Positions 44,481-53,073 are shown, counted from the first letter of the stretch. The stretch is DNA of 64,000 nucleotides from Rhodospirillaceae bacterium UBA1479 (GCA_002325375.1 DCRZ01000002.1:496001-560000), one strand, 5' to 3'. Made by a program: numbers and translations. Notes: generated by a model from the letters alone, not told the origin.

Positions 44481-44509
44481 TTGACCCACGGGACCCGTGG
44501 GGCTATGTA
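44481..44509 (+). promoter_or_regulatory. rplY promoter with palindrome in the spacer
   Basis: TTGACC (44481-44486) and TATGTA (44504-44509) are separated by exactly 17 bases, about 80 bases before the rplY ATG. The spacer holds a perfect 17-bp palindrome CCCACGGG-A-CCCGTGGG (44485-44501) that overlaps the -35 end. A symmetric site placed there would suit a repressor or growth-rate regulator. Confidence 0.55.
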
Positions 44510-44589
44510 TGCGCGCCCTCGCGAGAGGGAATTTCGCCGCCGGCACCCCTGGAGGCCGGGGCTTTTCAAGACTGATACGGAGTTATGCC

Positions 44590-45249
44590 ATGTCTGGTAA
44601 CACCACCATGACGGCGGAACCCCGCGATCGGGCAGGCAAGGGGGCAGCCCGCGCAACCCGCCGGTCCGGCCGCGTTCCGGCCGTGATCTACGGGGATCAC
44701 AAGGATCCGATCCTGGTTTCCGTCGAACCCGTCGAACTTATGCGTCATCTGCATAAGCCCGGCTTCTTTTCCATGCTTATGGATCTCAACGTCGCAGGCG
44801 ATCACCATCGCGTGCTGCCGCGTGACGTGCAGTTCCATCCCGTGACCGACGCCCCGCTGCATGTCGACTTCATGCGCATCGGCAAGGGCACCCGCATTAC
44901 CGTCATGATCCCGATCCAAGTCGAAGACGAGGACAAGTGCAAGGGCATCAAGCGCGGCGGCGTGCTGAACCAGGTGCGTCACGAAGTGGAAGTGCGCTGC
45001 GATCCGGAAAACATTCCGGACATGATCGTCCTGTCCCTCGAAGGTCTGGATATCGGCGATGCGCTGCGCATTTCGGATGCGGGCCTGCCCGACGACGTCA
45101 AGCCGACCATCACCGACCGTGACTTCGTGCTGGTCACCATCGCCGCGCCGACGGTGGTCAAGGACGAAGCCGCCGAAGCCCAGGCCGAGGCCGAAGCCGA
45201 AGCCGAAGAGGGCGAGGAAGGCGAAGACGAGGAGGGCGGCGAGGAGTAA
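44590..45249 (+). CDS. rplY: 50S ribosomal protein L25 (Ctc form)
   Basis: 5S rRNA-binding protein of the long Ctc/TL5 type, 219 aa. The N-terminal L25 domain (GKGAARATRRSGRVPAVIYGD, about 14-95) is followed by the TL5 C-terminal beta domain (about 100-195; EVEVRCDPENIPDMIVLSL) and an acidic Ala/Glu tail (about 196-219). ATG 44590 has CGGAG upstream and its MSGNTTMTAEPRDR start fits; the frame open further upstream runs through the promoter. It is followed by pth, the typical pair. Confidence 0.94.
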   Translation: MSGNTTMTAEPRDRAGKGAARATRRSGRVPAVIYGDHKDPILVSVEPVELMRHLHKPGFFSMLMDLNVAGDHHRVLPRDVQFHPVTDAPLHVDFMRIGKGTRITVMIPIQVEDEDKCKGIKRGGVLNQVRHEVEVRCDPENIPDMIVLSLEGLDIGDALRISDAGLPDDVKPTITDRDFVLVTIAAPTVVKDEAAEAQAEAEAEAEEGEEGEDEEGGEE

Positions 45250-45285
45250 TCCTCTCGTCCGGATCGGTTCCGGGGAGGGCGTTCC

Positions 45286-45915
45286 ATGCTGCTTCTGGTG
45301 GGGCTCGGCAACCCGGGCCCATCCTACCGCGACAACCGGCACAACGTCGGTTTCATGGCCGTGGATGCAATCCATGGCCGCTGGCGGCTGGGCCCATACC
45401 GGTCCAAGTTTCACGGAGACCTTGCCGAAGGCACGATTGCCGGCGGCAAGGTCCTCGTCCTCAAGCCACAGACTTATATGAACGAGTCCGGCCGCGCCGT
45501 TCAGGCGGTCATGACCTTCTACAAGCTGAAACCCGCTGACCTGGTCGTGTTCCACGACGAACTCGACCTGGCCGCGGGCAAGTTGCGGGTCAAGACCGGC
45601 GGCGGCCATGCCGGGCATAACGGCCTGCGCAACATCCAGGCCCATATCGGCCCCGATTTCCGCCGCGTGCGTATCGGCGTGGGCCATCCCGGCGACAAGG
45701 ACAAGGTCGTCGGCCATGTGCTGAAGGATTTCTCGAAAGAGGATCAGGCTTGGCGGGACACGCTGTTGGACGCCGTCGCCGACAATGCGGACCTGTTGAT
45801 GTCCGGCGACGATGCCGGGTTCCAGAACCGGGTCGCGCTGGCCCTCAAGCCGCCGCGCCCGAAAGCACCCCGGCAACAGGACGGCGCCGGCCAAGACAAG
45901 GAAAAGAAGGACTAA
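45286..45915 (+). CDS. pth: Peptidyl-tRNA hydrolase
   Basis: Recycles peptidyl-tRNA dropped from ribosomes. The 209-residue protein starts LLLVGLGNPGPSYRDNRHNVGFMAVD with the catalytic His in NRHNVGF and has KPQTYMNESGRAVQ, VFHDELDL and GGGHAGHNGLRNIQ. A basic low-complexity tail of about 20 residues follows residue 188. The rplY-pth-ychF order is a common bacterial arrangement. Confidence 0.96.
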   Translation: MLLLVGLGNPGPSYRDNRHNVGFMAVDAIHGRWRLGPYRSKFHGDLAEGTIAGGKVLVLKPQTYMNESGRAVQAVMTFYKLKPADLVVFHDELDLAAGKLRVKTGGGHAGHNGLRNIQAHIGPDFRRVRIGVGHPGDKDKVVGHVLKDFSKEDQAWRDTLLDAVADNADLLMSGDDAGFQNRVALALKPPRPKAPRQQDGAGQDKEKKD

Positions 45916-45916
45916 C

Positions 45917-47017
45917 ATGGGTTTCAATTGCGGCATCGTCGGCCTGCCCAACGTCGGCAAGTCGACCCTTTTCAATGCCCTGACGGCGACGGCCAAGGCC
46001 GAGGCCGCCAATTTCCCGTTCTGCACCATCGAGCCCAATACGGGTCGGGTCGCCGTGCCCGATGCGCGCCTGGACAAGATTGCCGCCATCGGCAAGTCGG
46101 CCCAGATCGTGCCGACGCAGCTTGAATTCGTCGACATCGCGGGCCTGGTCCGCGGCGCTTCCAAGGGCGAAGGCCTGGGCAACCAGTTCCTCGCCAACAT
46201 CCGCGAGGTCGAGGCCATCTGCCATGTCCTGCGCTGTTTCGAGGACGGCAACGTGGTGCATGTGGAAGCCACCGTCGATCCCGTGCGCGACGCCGAGACC
46301 GTGGAAACGGAACTGATGCTGGCCGACCTGGAGAGCCTGGAAAAGCGGGTCGACCCCCTGACCAAAAAGGCCCGCGGCCAGGACAAGGAAGCGGCCAAGC
46401 AGCTTGAGATCGTCAACCGCTGCCTGGACCTGCTGCGTGACGGTCAGCCGGCGCGCAAGATCGAACTCAAGGACGGCGAGGGCAAGGCCTTCCGCATGCT
46501 GCAACTGCTGACCGCCAAGCCGGTGCTTTACGTGTGCAACGTCGACGAAGGTTCGGCCGCCACGGGCAATGCGCTGTCGGACCGTGTCGCCGAAATGGCG
46601 GCGGCACAGGGGGCGGGCAGCGTGGTGATCTCCGCCGCAATCGAGGCCGAGGTCGCGATGCTCGACGATCCGGCGGACAAGAAGGAATTCCTGGAAAGCC
46701 TGGGCTTGGAGGAAACGGGCCTGGCCCGGGTGATCCGCGCCGGCTACGAGCTTTTGGGCCTTCTCACCTATTTCACCGTCGGCCCGAAAGAAGCCCGCGC
46801 CTGGACCATCCATAAGGGCACCAAGGCGCCCCAGGCAGCGGCGGTGATCCACAAGGATTTCGAACGCGGCTTCATCGCCGCCGAAACCATCGCCTATGAC
46901 GATTTTGTCGCGCTGGGCGGGGAGCAGGCCGCCAAGGACGCCGGCAAGATGCGCCAGGAAGGCCGCGACTACGTCGTCAAGGACGGCGACATCATGCTGT
47001 TCCGGTTCAACGTGTGA
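45917..47017 (+). CDS. ychF: Redox-regulated ATPase YchF
   Basis: OBG-like ribosome-associated ATPase, 366 aa. P-loop GIVGLPNVGKSTLFNALT (residues about 6-23), DIAGLVRGASKGEGLGNQFLANIREV, and the degenerate G4 region that favours ATP over GTP. The coiled-coil insert and the C-terminal TGS domain (ARAWTIHKGTKAPQAAAVIHKDFERGFIAAE in part) are present. Two bases separate pth's stop from this ATG, so the pair is translationally linked. Confidence 0.96.
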   Translation: MGFNCGIVGLPNVGKSTLFNALTATAKAEAANFPFCTIEPNTGRVAVPDARLDKIAAIGKSAQIVPTQLEFVDIAGLVRGASKGEGLGNQFLANIREVEAICHVLRCFEDGNVVHVEATVDPVRDAETVETELMLADLESLEKRVDPLTKKARGQDKEAAKQLEIVNRCLDLLRDGQPARKIELKDGEGKAFRMLQLLTAKPVLYVCNVDEGSAATGNALSDRVAEMAAAQGAGSVVISAAIEAEVAMLDDPADKKEFLESLGLEETGLARVIRAGYELLGLLTYFTVGPKEARAWTIHKGTKAPQAAAVIHKDFERGFIAAETIAYDDFVALGGEQAAKDAGKMRQEGRDYVVKDGDIMLFRFNV

Positions 47018-47116
47018 TTGTTGTTGATGGCATTCTGCACTATTAAAGTGTTGAAAATTTAGCCTCGCCCTTTCATTCTGGTCATATCTTGAGGATATGC
47101 CGGAGGAGGAAAGGGT

Positions 47117-48442
47117 ATGGTTCCGGAAGCGCCATCGAAATGTTCCAAGCGTCGCATTCTGGTATGGGCGGCGATGCTTTTGGCGTTGAGCACGACGGCT
47201 TGCGTGCCGGCCCAAAAGAAGGTCGCTCCCGTGCTGTCCGCGATCGATGTGCCGCAGGGTGTGCAGACGAAGCCGGTCGCCTTTACCCGGCTGGTTCTCA
47301 AGGTTCCCAGGAATGAAGAGATTGGCCGCGTCGGCGTAGGCATGTTCTGCCTTCCCAGTGCGAAGGTCCGTGCGCGGCGGGGTCGATATAGCGTCGATTC
47401 AGATATGTTTACGGACGTTTTCCGCGATGAATTAGAAGCGGCGAACTATAAGGTTGTCGGTGATCCGGATGCGTTGTTTGCGGACCCGTCACTCGATCAG
47501 GCGGAGTATTTCATTGCGGGTTTGATCACGGAGATTGAGGCCAATGCCTGCTTCCCGCTGGCTGGGTTCGGCGATTATGAAAAAGGGACGGCCAGTTCCT
47601 ACCTGAAGGTCGAATGGCAGCTTTATGAAACCTTGGGGCGCCGGGTTATCTTCAAGACGGAGACCGAGGGGTCCCATGCCCAGGAAGACAGTATCGATGA
47701 TGCGATGACTGTCTCTCTGGAGGAATCGTTTGCCGCCGCCCTGCAAAACCTGCTCGCCAACAAGGAATTCCATGGATTGGTCGCCGGAGTGGGGGGCGAC
47801 AAGGAGCGGGAAGGCGTAACGCGGTTTTCAGAATTGGATATCAAGGCGGTACGCATCGGTGAAGAGAAGGCGTTCGATGCTGTCAACATTCGTCCCGGCG
47901 TGGTCACGGTCAGAACGCCGACCGGACATGGCAGCGGCTTTTTCATCAGCTCTGATGGATATCTTCTAACCAATCAACACGTCGTCGGCAGCGCGAAGAC
48001 TGTTCGTGTGATCTTGCACAGTGGGCGCCATGTCCCGGCGGAGGTTTTGCGCACCGATGCGGAGCGTGACATCGCCCTGCTCAAGGTTGGCGAAAAGGGG
48101 TTCAGAAGCCTGTCTCTCAGTTTTGTCGAGCCGCCTGTCGGGACGGACGTCCTGGTTTACGGGACGCCCCTTTCCGAAAATCTGGAGGGAACTTTGACCA
48201 AGGGCATCCTCAGTGCCTACCGCCAGAAAGAGGACGGGCGGTTCATCCAGAGCGACGTAACCATCCAGCCGGGGAATTCCGGCGGCCCGATGATGGACGG
48301 TAAAGGAAACGTCATCGCCATTACGGTTCAGGCGCGCATTCGCGGCCGTGACGGGCTGCCCACGGGGCATAATTTCTTCATTCCGGTCCGCGAAGCTTTT
48401 GAAAAGTTGCGGATCAAGGTGCCGGCGCGGCCTGATGCATAG
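47117..48442 (+). CDS. Lipoprotein with C-terminal trypsin-like serine protease domain
   Basis: 441 residues with a lipoprotein signal (LALSTTAC, Cys near 29), an N-terminal domain of about 230 residues I do not recognise (it repeats short beta-like segments such as YFIAGLITEIEANACFPLAGFGD), and a trypsin-like domain (about 255-420) with an intact triad: H288 (TNQHVVGS), D318 (ERDIALLK) and S388 (QPGNSGGPM). No PDZ domain follows, unlike DegP. It is likely an outer- or inner-membrane tethered periplasmic protease. Codon use is more A/T-rich than its neighbours, suggesting a different history; GGAGGAGG precedes its ATG. Confidence 0.82.
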   Translation: MVPEAPSKCSKRRILVWAAMLLALSTTACVPAQKKVAPVLSAIDVPQGVQTKPVAFTRLVLKVPRNEEIGRVGVGMFCLPSAKVRARRGRYSVDSDMFTDVFRDELEAANYKVVGDPDALFADPSLDQAEYFIAGLITEIEANACFPLAGFGDYEKGTASSYLKVEWQLYETLGRRVIFKTETEGSHAQEDSIDDAMTVSLEESFAAALQNLLANKEFHGLVAGVGGDKEREGVTRFSELDIKAVRIGEEKAFDAVNIRPGVVTVRTPTGHGSGFFISSDGYLLTNQHVVGSAKTVRVILHSGRHVPAEVLRTDAERDIALLKVGEKGFRSLSLSFVEPPVGTDVLVYGTPLSENLEGTLTKGILSAYRQKEDGRFIQSDVTIQPGNSGGPMMDGKGNVIAITVQARIRGRDGLPTGHNFFIPVREAFEKLRIKVPARPDA

Positions 48443-48530
48443 TTTCTGAAAGACATCCTCTCTTCCTCCGTGGATTTCCCTACGCTAGGTTACCCGCCAA
48501 ACCTGCAGACCATTCCCCGGGAGGACCATC

Positions 48531-49205
48531 ATGGGACAAGACATCACGCTGACCGCCGGCGACGGCTTCCAATTGCACGGCTACCGCGCCGATCCGGAAG
48601 GCACGCCCCGTGGCGGCATCGTCGTCATCATGGAAATTTTCGGCGTTAACGAACATATCCGCGACCTCTGCGACCGCTTTGCCGAGGTCGGTTATCTGGC
48701 TGTCGCACCGGCGCTCTACGACCGTTTCGAAAAAGGCTTCGAGGTCGGCTACACGCCGGACGACATCGCCCGTGGCCGGGTCATGAAGGACAACGGCAAC
48801 GCCAACTTCGACAACGTGCTTCTGGACGTCGAGGCCGCCCGCAAAGTCGCGGCCGAGGCCGGCAAGGTCGGCATCACCGGCTATTGCTGGGGCGGCGTCG
48901 TCACCTGGGCCGCGGCCTGCCGGCTCGATTTCCAGGCCGCCAGCGCCTATTACGGCGGCGGCATCCTGCCCTATGTGGGCGAGCAGCCCAACGGCCCGAC
49001 CATCCTGCACTTCGGCAAGCTGGACCAGGGCATTCCGCTGACCGACGTCGACCAGATCGCCAAGGCCCATCCCGAATGCCCGGTCTATCTCTATGACGCC
49101 GACCACGGCTTCCATTGCGACATGCGGGGCTCGTTCAACCCGCACGCGGCCCAGGTCGCCAGCATCCGCACCTTCCGCCTGTTCGATGAACACCTGGCGG
49201 GGTAG
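48531..49205 (+). CDS. Dienelactone hydrolase family protein
   Basis: 224-residue alpha/beta hydrolase. The nucleophile motif is GYCWGG (Cys as in dienelactone hydrolases), the catalytic Asp is in FGKLDQGIP and the His in YDADHGFHCD; MEIFGVNEHIRDLCDRFAEVGYLAVAPALYDR (in part) gives the family fold. So the C-D-H triad is complete. Its substrate is not clear; it lies seven bases before mtnP, so a role in the methylthioadenosine cluster or a separate catabolic step are both open. Confidence 0.88.
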   Translation: MGQDITLTAGDGFQLHGYRADPEGTPRGGIVVIMEIFGVNEHIRDLCDRFAEVGYLAVAPALYDRFEKGFEVGYTPDDIARGRVMKDNGNANFDNVLLDVEAARKVAAEAGKVGITGYCWGGVVTWAAACRLDFQAASAYYGGGILPYVGEQPNGPTILHFGKLDQGIPLTDVDQIAKAHPECPVYLYDADHGFHCDMRGSFNPHAAQVASIRTFRLFDEHLAG

Positions 49206-49211
49206 GGGCAG

Positions 49212-50093
49212 ATGACGGCACCCGGCACGCCACCGGTCATCGGGGTCATCGGCGGCAGCGGCATCTACGACATCGACGGGCTGGAAAACACCCGCTGGGA
49301 GGCCGTCGCCTCGCCCTTCGGCGCGCCGTCGGACGAGCTTCTGTTCGGCGACCTGGCGGGGCAGAAAATGGTGTTCCTGCCCCGTCACGGGCGCGGCCAC
49401 CGCATTCCGCCCAGCGAGGTCAACTACCGCGCCAATATCGACGCCCTCAAACGCGCCGGGGTGACGGAAATTCTTTCCGTCTCCGCCTGCGGCTCGCTCA
49501 AGGAAGATCTGCCGCCGGGCACCTTCGTGATCGCCGATCAGTTCATCGACCGCACCTTCGCGCGGGAGAAATCGTTCTTCGGCACGGGCCTGGTCGCCCA
49601 TGTGGCCTTGGGCCATCCCGTGTGCGGGCGGCTGGGCGACGCGGTCGAGGCGGCGTGCAAGGAAGTGGGGATCGACGCCGTGCGTGGCGGCACCTACCTG
49701 GCCATGGAAGGCCCGCAGTTCTCGACCCTGGCGGAAAGCAACCTCTATCGTAGTTGGGGTTGTGACGTGATCGGAATGACCAACATGCCGGAGGCCAAAT
49801 TGGCCCGTGAGGCGGAGATCTGTTACGCCACCGTGGCCATGGTCACGGATTTCGACTGCTGGCATCCGGACCACGACCACGTGACGGTCGAGGCCATCAT
49901 CAAGGTGCTGCTGGAAAACGCGGAAAAGGGCCGCACCCTGGTAAAGCAGGTCGCGCCCAAGCTTTCGGGCCGGACGGATACCTGCGCCCACGGCTGCCAC
50001 ACGGCCCTGGAACATGCCCTGATCACCGCCCCCGAGGCGCGCGATCCCGACATGATCCAGAAACTGTCGGCCGTCGCCGGGCGGGTTCTTTAA
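49212..50093 (+). CDS. mtnP: S-methyl-5'-thioadenosine phosphorylase
   Basis: Cleaves MTA with phosphate to methylthioribose-1-phosphate and adenine. The 293-residue protein has VIGVIGGSGIYDIDGL at the start, FLPRHGRGHRIPPSEVNYRANIDALK (in part), GTYLAMEGPQFSTLAES and GMTNMPEAKLAREAEICYATVAMVTD (in part), the family's substrate loop. It directly precedes the duplicated DUF1330 gene and mtnA, forming a salvage cluster. No mtnK/mtnB/C/D are seen. Confidence 0.95.
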   Translation: MTAPGTPPVIGVIGGSGIYDIDGLENTRWEAVASPFGAPSDELLFGDLAGQKMVFLPRHGRGHRIPPSEVNYRANIDALKRAGVTEILSVSACGSLKEDLPPGTFVIADQFIDRTFAREKSFFGTGLVAHVALGHPVCGRLGDAVEAACKEVGIDAVRGGTYLAMEGPQFSTLAESNLYRSWGCDVIGMTNMPEAKLAREAEICYATVAMVTDFDCWHPDHDHVTVEAIIKVLLENAEKGRTLVKQVAPKLSGRTDTCAHGCHTALEHALITAPEARDPDMIQKLSAVAGRVL

Positions 50094-50117
50094 AAAATAT
50101 CGAGGAGGAGACGACCC

Positions 50118-50732
50118 ATGGCCAAGGCCTATTGGATGAGCCTGCGGATTCAGATTCACGACGCCGACAAGATGAAGGCCTATGCGGAAAAGGCCGGGCC
50201 GGCCATCGCCGCCGGGGGCGGCAAGTTCCTGGCCCGGGGCGGCAAGGTCAAGTCCCTGGAAGGGTACGATCAGGGCCGCGTGGTCATCATCGAATTCCCC
50301 GATTTCGATACCGCGCTCAAGACCTATCATTCCCCGGCCTATGAGGACGCCCATTCCCATATCCTGAACGGTGCGGTGGAGCGGGACACCTTCATCGTCG
50401 AAGGCATCGAGGATCCGGCCCCCCGGGGTGAGACCGCCGGTCCCGTGGCCTATTGGATCGGCGCCCATATGACCGTCCACGACGCCGACAAGATGGCGGC
50501 CTATGTGGCCAAGGCGACCCCGGCGATCCAGGCCGTTGGCGCGCGCGGCCTGGTGCGCGGCGGCCGGGTTCAGACCATGGAAGGCTTTCCGCAGACCCGC
50601 ATCGCCCTGATCGAACATCTGAACTGGGACGTTGCCGCCGGTTACTACGATTCGCCGCTGTATGCCGAGGCCCGCAAGGCGCTGGACGGCGGCTGCACCC
50701 GCGATATCTGTATCACCGAGGCATTGGCGTAA
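50118..50732 (+). CDS. Tandem DUF1330 protein
   Basis: 204 residues made of two copies of a DUF1330 domain (about 1-98 and 107-203). Each copy has a W-x-[SG] beta strand, IHDADKMKAYAEKAGPAIAAGGGKFLARGGKV (first) and VHDADKMAAYVAKATPAIQAVGARGLVRGGRV (second), and R[VI][AV]-[LI]IE then Y-[HD]SP[AL]Y. Usual members have one domain of about 95 residues, so this is an internal duplication. DUF1330 is a ferredoxin-like fold of unknown function. Being between mtnP and mtnA in one run suggests a role tied to thio-sugar salvage. Confidence 0.88.
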   Translation: MAKAYWMSLRIQIHDADKMKAYAEKAGPAIAAGGGKFLARGGKVKSLEGYDQGRVVIIEFPDFDTALKTYHSPAYEDAHSHILNGAVERDTFIVEGIEDPAPRGETAGPVAYWIGAHMTVHDADKMAAYVAKATPAIQAVGARGLVRGGRVQTMEGFPQTRIALIEHLNWDVAAGYYDSPLYAEARKALDGGCTRDICITEALA

Positions 50733-50744
50733 GGCAGGCGCGGC

Positions 50745-51839
50745 ATGAACGTCGACGGCACCCCCTACCGCACGATCTGGCCCGCCGACGACGGCTGGGC
50801 GGTCGAAATCATCGACCAGACCCGCCTGCCGTTCGATTTCGTCACCCGGCGGCTGGAAAACGTTTCGGACGCGGCGCAATCCATCGCCGACATGTGGGTG
50901 CGGGGGGCCCCCCTGATCGGGGCCACGGCGGCCTACGGCATGGCGCTGGCCATGCACGCCGACCCGTCGGACGCGGGCCTCGCCACGGCCTACGACACCC
51001 TGCTGGCGACCCGGCCGACGGCGGTCAATCTGCGCTGGGCTCTGGACGAAATGCGGGCTCTGCTGGTCCCGCTGTCCGCCAACCAGCGGGCCGAGGCGGC
51101 GTATAAACGCGCCGCCGACATCGCCGACGAAGATGTCGCCATCTGTTCCGCCATCGGCGACCACGGCAAGCCGTTGATCGACGAGGTTTGGGCTCGCCAT
51201 GGCAAGGCCCGGCCGGTCAACGTGCTGACCCATTGCAACGCGGGCTGGCTCGCCACCGTCGACTGGGGCACGGCCCTGGCCCCCATCTACAAGGCCCATG
51301 ACGCGGGCATCGATGTGCATGTCTGGGTCGACGAGACACGGCCCCGCAACCAGGGGGCCAGCCTGACGGCCTGGGAATTGGGCCAGCACGGGGTGCCCCA
51401 TACGGTGATCGCCGACAACGTGGGCGGCCATCTGATGCAGCACGGCCAGGTGGATCTCTGCATCACCGGCACGGACCGCACCACGGCGTCGGGCGACGTG
51501 TGCAACAAGATCGGCACCTATCTGAAGGCCCTGGCGGCGCACGACAACAACGTGCCGTTCTATGTCGCCTTGCCGGGCCCGACCATCGACTGGACACTCC
51601 ACGACGGCGTGCACGAAATTCCCATCGAACAACGCTCGCCCGACGAGGTCACCCGCATGACCGGGCGCACCGATGGCGGCGAGATCGCCACCGTGACCAT
51701 CACCCCCGACGGCTCGCCCGCCGCCAATTACGCCTTCGACGTGACGCCCCGGCGCCTCGTCACGGGCTTGATTACCGAACGCGGCGTGGCCCGCGCCACG
51801 CCCGAGGGGCTGCGGGGCCTTTATCCGGAAAAGGCGTGA
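50745..51839 (+). CDS. mtnA: S-methyl-5-thioribose-1-phosphate isomerase
   Basis: Converts methylthioribose-1-phosphate to the ribulose form, the step after MtnP. The 364-residue protein has RGAPLIGATAAYGMALA, the catalytic Cys in LTHCNAGWLATVDWGTALAPIYKA (in part), ETRPRNQGASLTAWEL and the catalytic Asp in GTDRTTASGDVCNKIGTYLKALAAH (in part), as in eIF2B-related MtnA. These fit full activity. It follows the DUF1330 gene by 12 bases. No further methionine-salvage genes are downstream, so the ribulose product must be used elsewhere. Confidence 0.95.
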   Translation: MNVDGTPYRTIWPADDGWAVEIIDQTRLPFDFVTRRLENVSDAAQSIADMWVRGAPLIGATAAYGMALAMHADPSDAGLATAYDTLLATRPTAVNLRWALDEMRALLVPLSANQRAEAAYKRAADIADEDVAICSAIGDHGKPLIDEVWARHGKARPVNVLTHCNAGWLATVDWGTALAPIYKAHDAGIDVHVWVDETRPRNQGASLTAWELGQHGVPHTVIADNVGGHLMQHGQVDLCITGTDRTTASGDVCNKIGTYLKALAAHDNNVPFYVALPGPTIDWTLHDGVHEIPIEQRSPDEVTRMTGRTDGGEIATVTITPDGSPAANYAFDVTPRRLVTGLITERGVARATPEGLRGLYPEKA

Positions 51840-51841
51840 TC

Positions 51842-52405
51842 GTGTCTGTCCGCCCCATCGCGCCGGTGATTGCCGCGTGGCTGGTCATTACGGCCGCCGC
51901 TGGTGAGGCCAGGGCCGATGCGGGGACCTTGGCCGGCGATGCCTATCGATTGCTGCGGTACTGGTACGGGACGATCTGGGCCCAGGATTTCACGAACGGA
52001 ACCGAGATCACGGCGGACCTGACCTGCGACGGGGTGGCCGACGAGATTTACGCCTGGCGCGACGGCGTCAATCCGGAAGGGAATTACTTCCATGTTGCCG
52101 TGGTGTCTCAGCCGGGCGGGTCCGCAGACAATGGCTGGGAACGGCTGCCTGATGTCGAAGGGGGGCTTTTCCCCTTGCGCCTGACTATCGGCAGCGACGA
52201 CCAGTTCGCTCTCTGCGACAGCACCGTCACGCCCTATGGGTCAGGCTACAAGACGACCGTCGTGCCGATCCCCGCGGATGCCCGCACCCGATTTGCCCTG
52301 CCTGCGTCCTGTCGCAATTGGTTGCGCATCGACGACGGCATGTGCGACGCGCTTTGGGTGGGTTATGATCCCGCCCAACAAAAATTCATTCTCGACCGCA
52401 ACTAA
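51842..52405 (+). CDS. Secreted protein of unknown function
   Basis: 187-residue protein with a signal peptide (SVRPIAPVIAAWLVITAAAG, cut near EARA-DA). The mature part has YRLLRYWYGTIWAQDFTNGTEITADLTCDGVADEIYAWRDG (in part) and pairs of Cys (four Cys in all) that could form disulfides; DLTCDGVADE resembles a short calcium-type loop but I do not claim binding. GTG 51842 is preferred for its AAAAGG site; a GTG at 51836 overlaps the mtnA stop. Family not recognised. Confidence 0.68.
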   Translation: MSVRPIAPVIAAWLVITAAAGEARADAGTLAGDAYRLLRYWYGTIWAQDFTNGTEITADLTCDGVADEIYAWRDGVNPEGNYFHVAVVSQPGGSADNGWERLPDVEGGLFPLRLTIGSDDQFALCDSTVTPYGSGYKTTVVPIPADARTRFALPASCRNWLRIDDGMCDALWVGYDPAQQKFILDRN

Positions 52406-52423
52406 CCGCATCAAGGAAACATC

Positions 52424-53047
52424 ATGAAGCTCTACTACCGCCCCGGCGCCTGTTCCATGGCCGTTCATCTCCTGCTCGAGGATCTGGGCGTCGACTACGA
52501 AGCCATCGCCGTGTCCGACGAGGTTCTGGCGTCCGAGGAATACAAAAAGACCAATCCGCGCAACCAGGTGCCGTCGCTGGCGACGGAGGACGGCCTGCTG
52601 ACGGAAAGCGTCGCCATCATGCTGTATTTGTCCGACAAGTTCGGCGGCAACCTGACCCCGGCGCGCGGCACCTGGGAGCACGGCCAGATGATGATGATGC
52701 TGATGTTCATGGCGTCGCAGGAACACCCGGCCTTCGCCATCAACATGCGGCCCTTCCGCTGGACCGACGATGAAAGCGCCCATGCCGGCATCAAGGCCAA
52801 GGCGGAACAGAACTGGCTGGCTTGCCTGACCCGCACCAACGGCTGGGCCGAGGGCCGCGAGTGGCTGGTCGGCGACAAGATGACGCTGGCCGATGCCCTG
52901 GCCTGGGTGCATGCCCGCTGGGGCCTGCGCTGCACGCCCAAAACGCCGGACGGCTTCCCGGCCCTCTGGGCGCTGGCCAACCGGGTCGATGCCCATCCCG
53001 CCGCCCAGCGGGTGATGGAACAGGAAGGCATCAAGCCGCTCGCTTAA
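52424..53047 (+). CDS. Glutathione S-transferase family protein
   Basis: 207 aa with an N-terminal thioredoxin-like domain (MKLYYRPGACSMAVHLLLEDLGVDYE in part; Ser/Cys near residue 10-11; NQVPSLATEDG; LTESVAIMLYLSD) and a C-terminal all-helical domain (about 85-205). The [NQ]-x-VPSL and TES motifs are those of glutathione-binding sites, and the CSMAV start resembles the beta/theta-like bacterial GSTs. Substrate unknown. AAGGAAACATC precedes its ATG. Confidence 0.88.
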   Translation: MKLYYRPGACSMAVHLLLEDLGVDYEAIAVSDEVLASEEYKKTNPRNQVPSLATEDGLLTESVAIMLYLSDKFGGNLTPARGTWEHGQMMMMLMFMASQEHPAFAINMRPFRWTDDESAHAGIKAKAEQNWLACLTRTNGWAEGREWLVGDKMTLADALAWVHARWGLRCTPKTPDGFPALWALANRVDAHPAAQRVMEQEGIKPLA

Positions 53048-53073
53048 CGCGGGCCGGCGGGGAGGAGACCGAC

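Noticed and set aside
44515..44575. Attenuator-like hairpin between the rplY promoter and start
   Set aside because: Only a five-pair CCGGC/GCCGG stem before a short T run; too weak to support.
47018..47046. Promoter TTGTTG-N17-TATTAA before the lipoprotein protease
   Set aside because: Spacing is right but only three and four of six positions match the hexamers; not strong enough to list.
48480..51632. Very long open frame (about 1050 residues) on the minus strand
   Set aside because: It runs opposite to the clearly recognised dienelactone hydrolase, mtnP, DUF1330 and mtnA genes and has the His/Asp/Gly-rich composition of a high-GC antisense shadow; no domain is visible.
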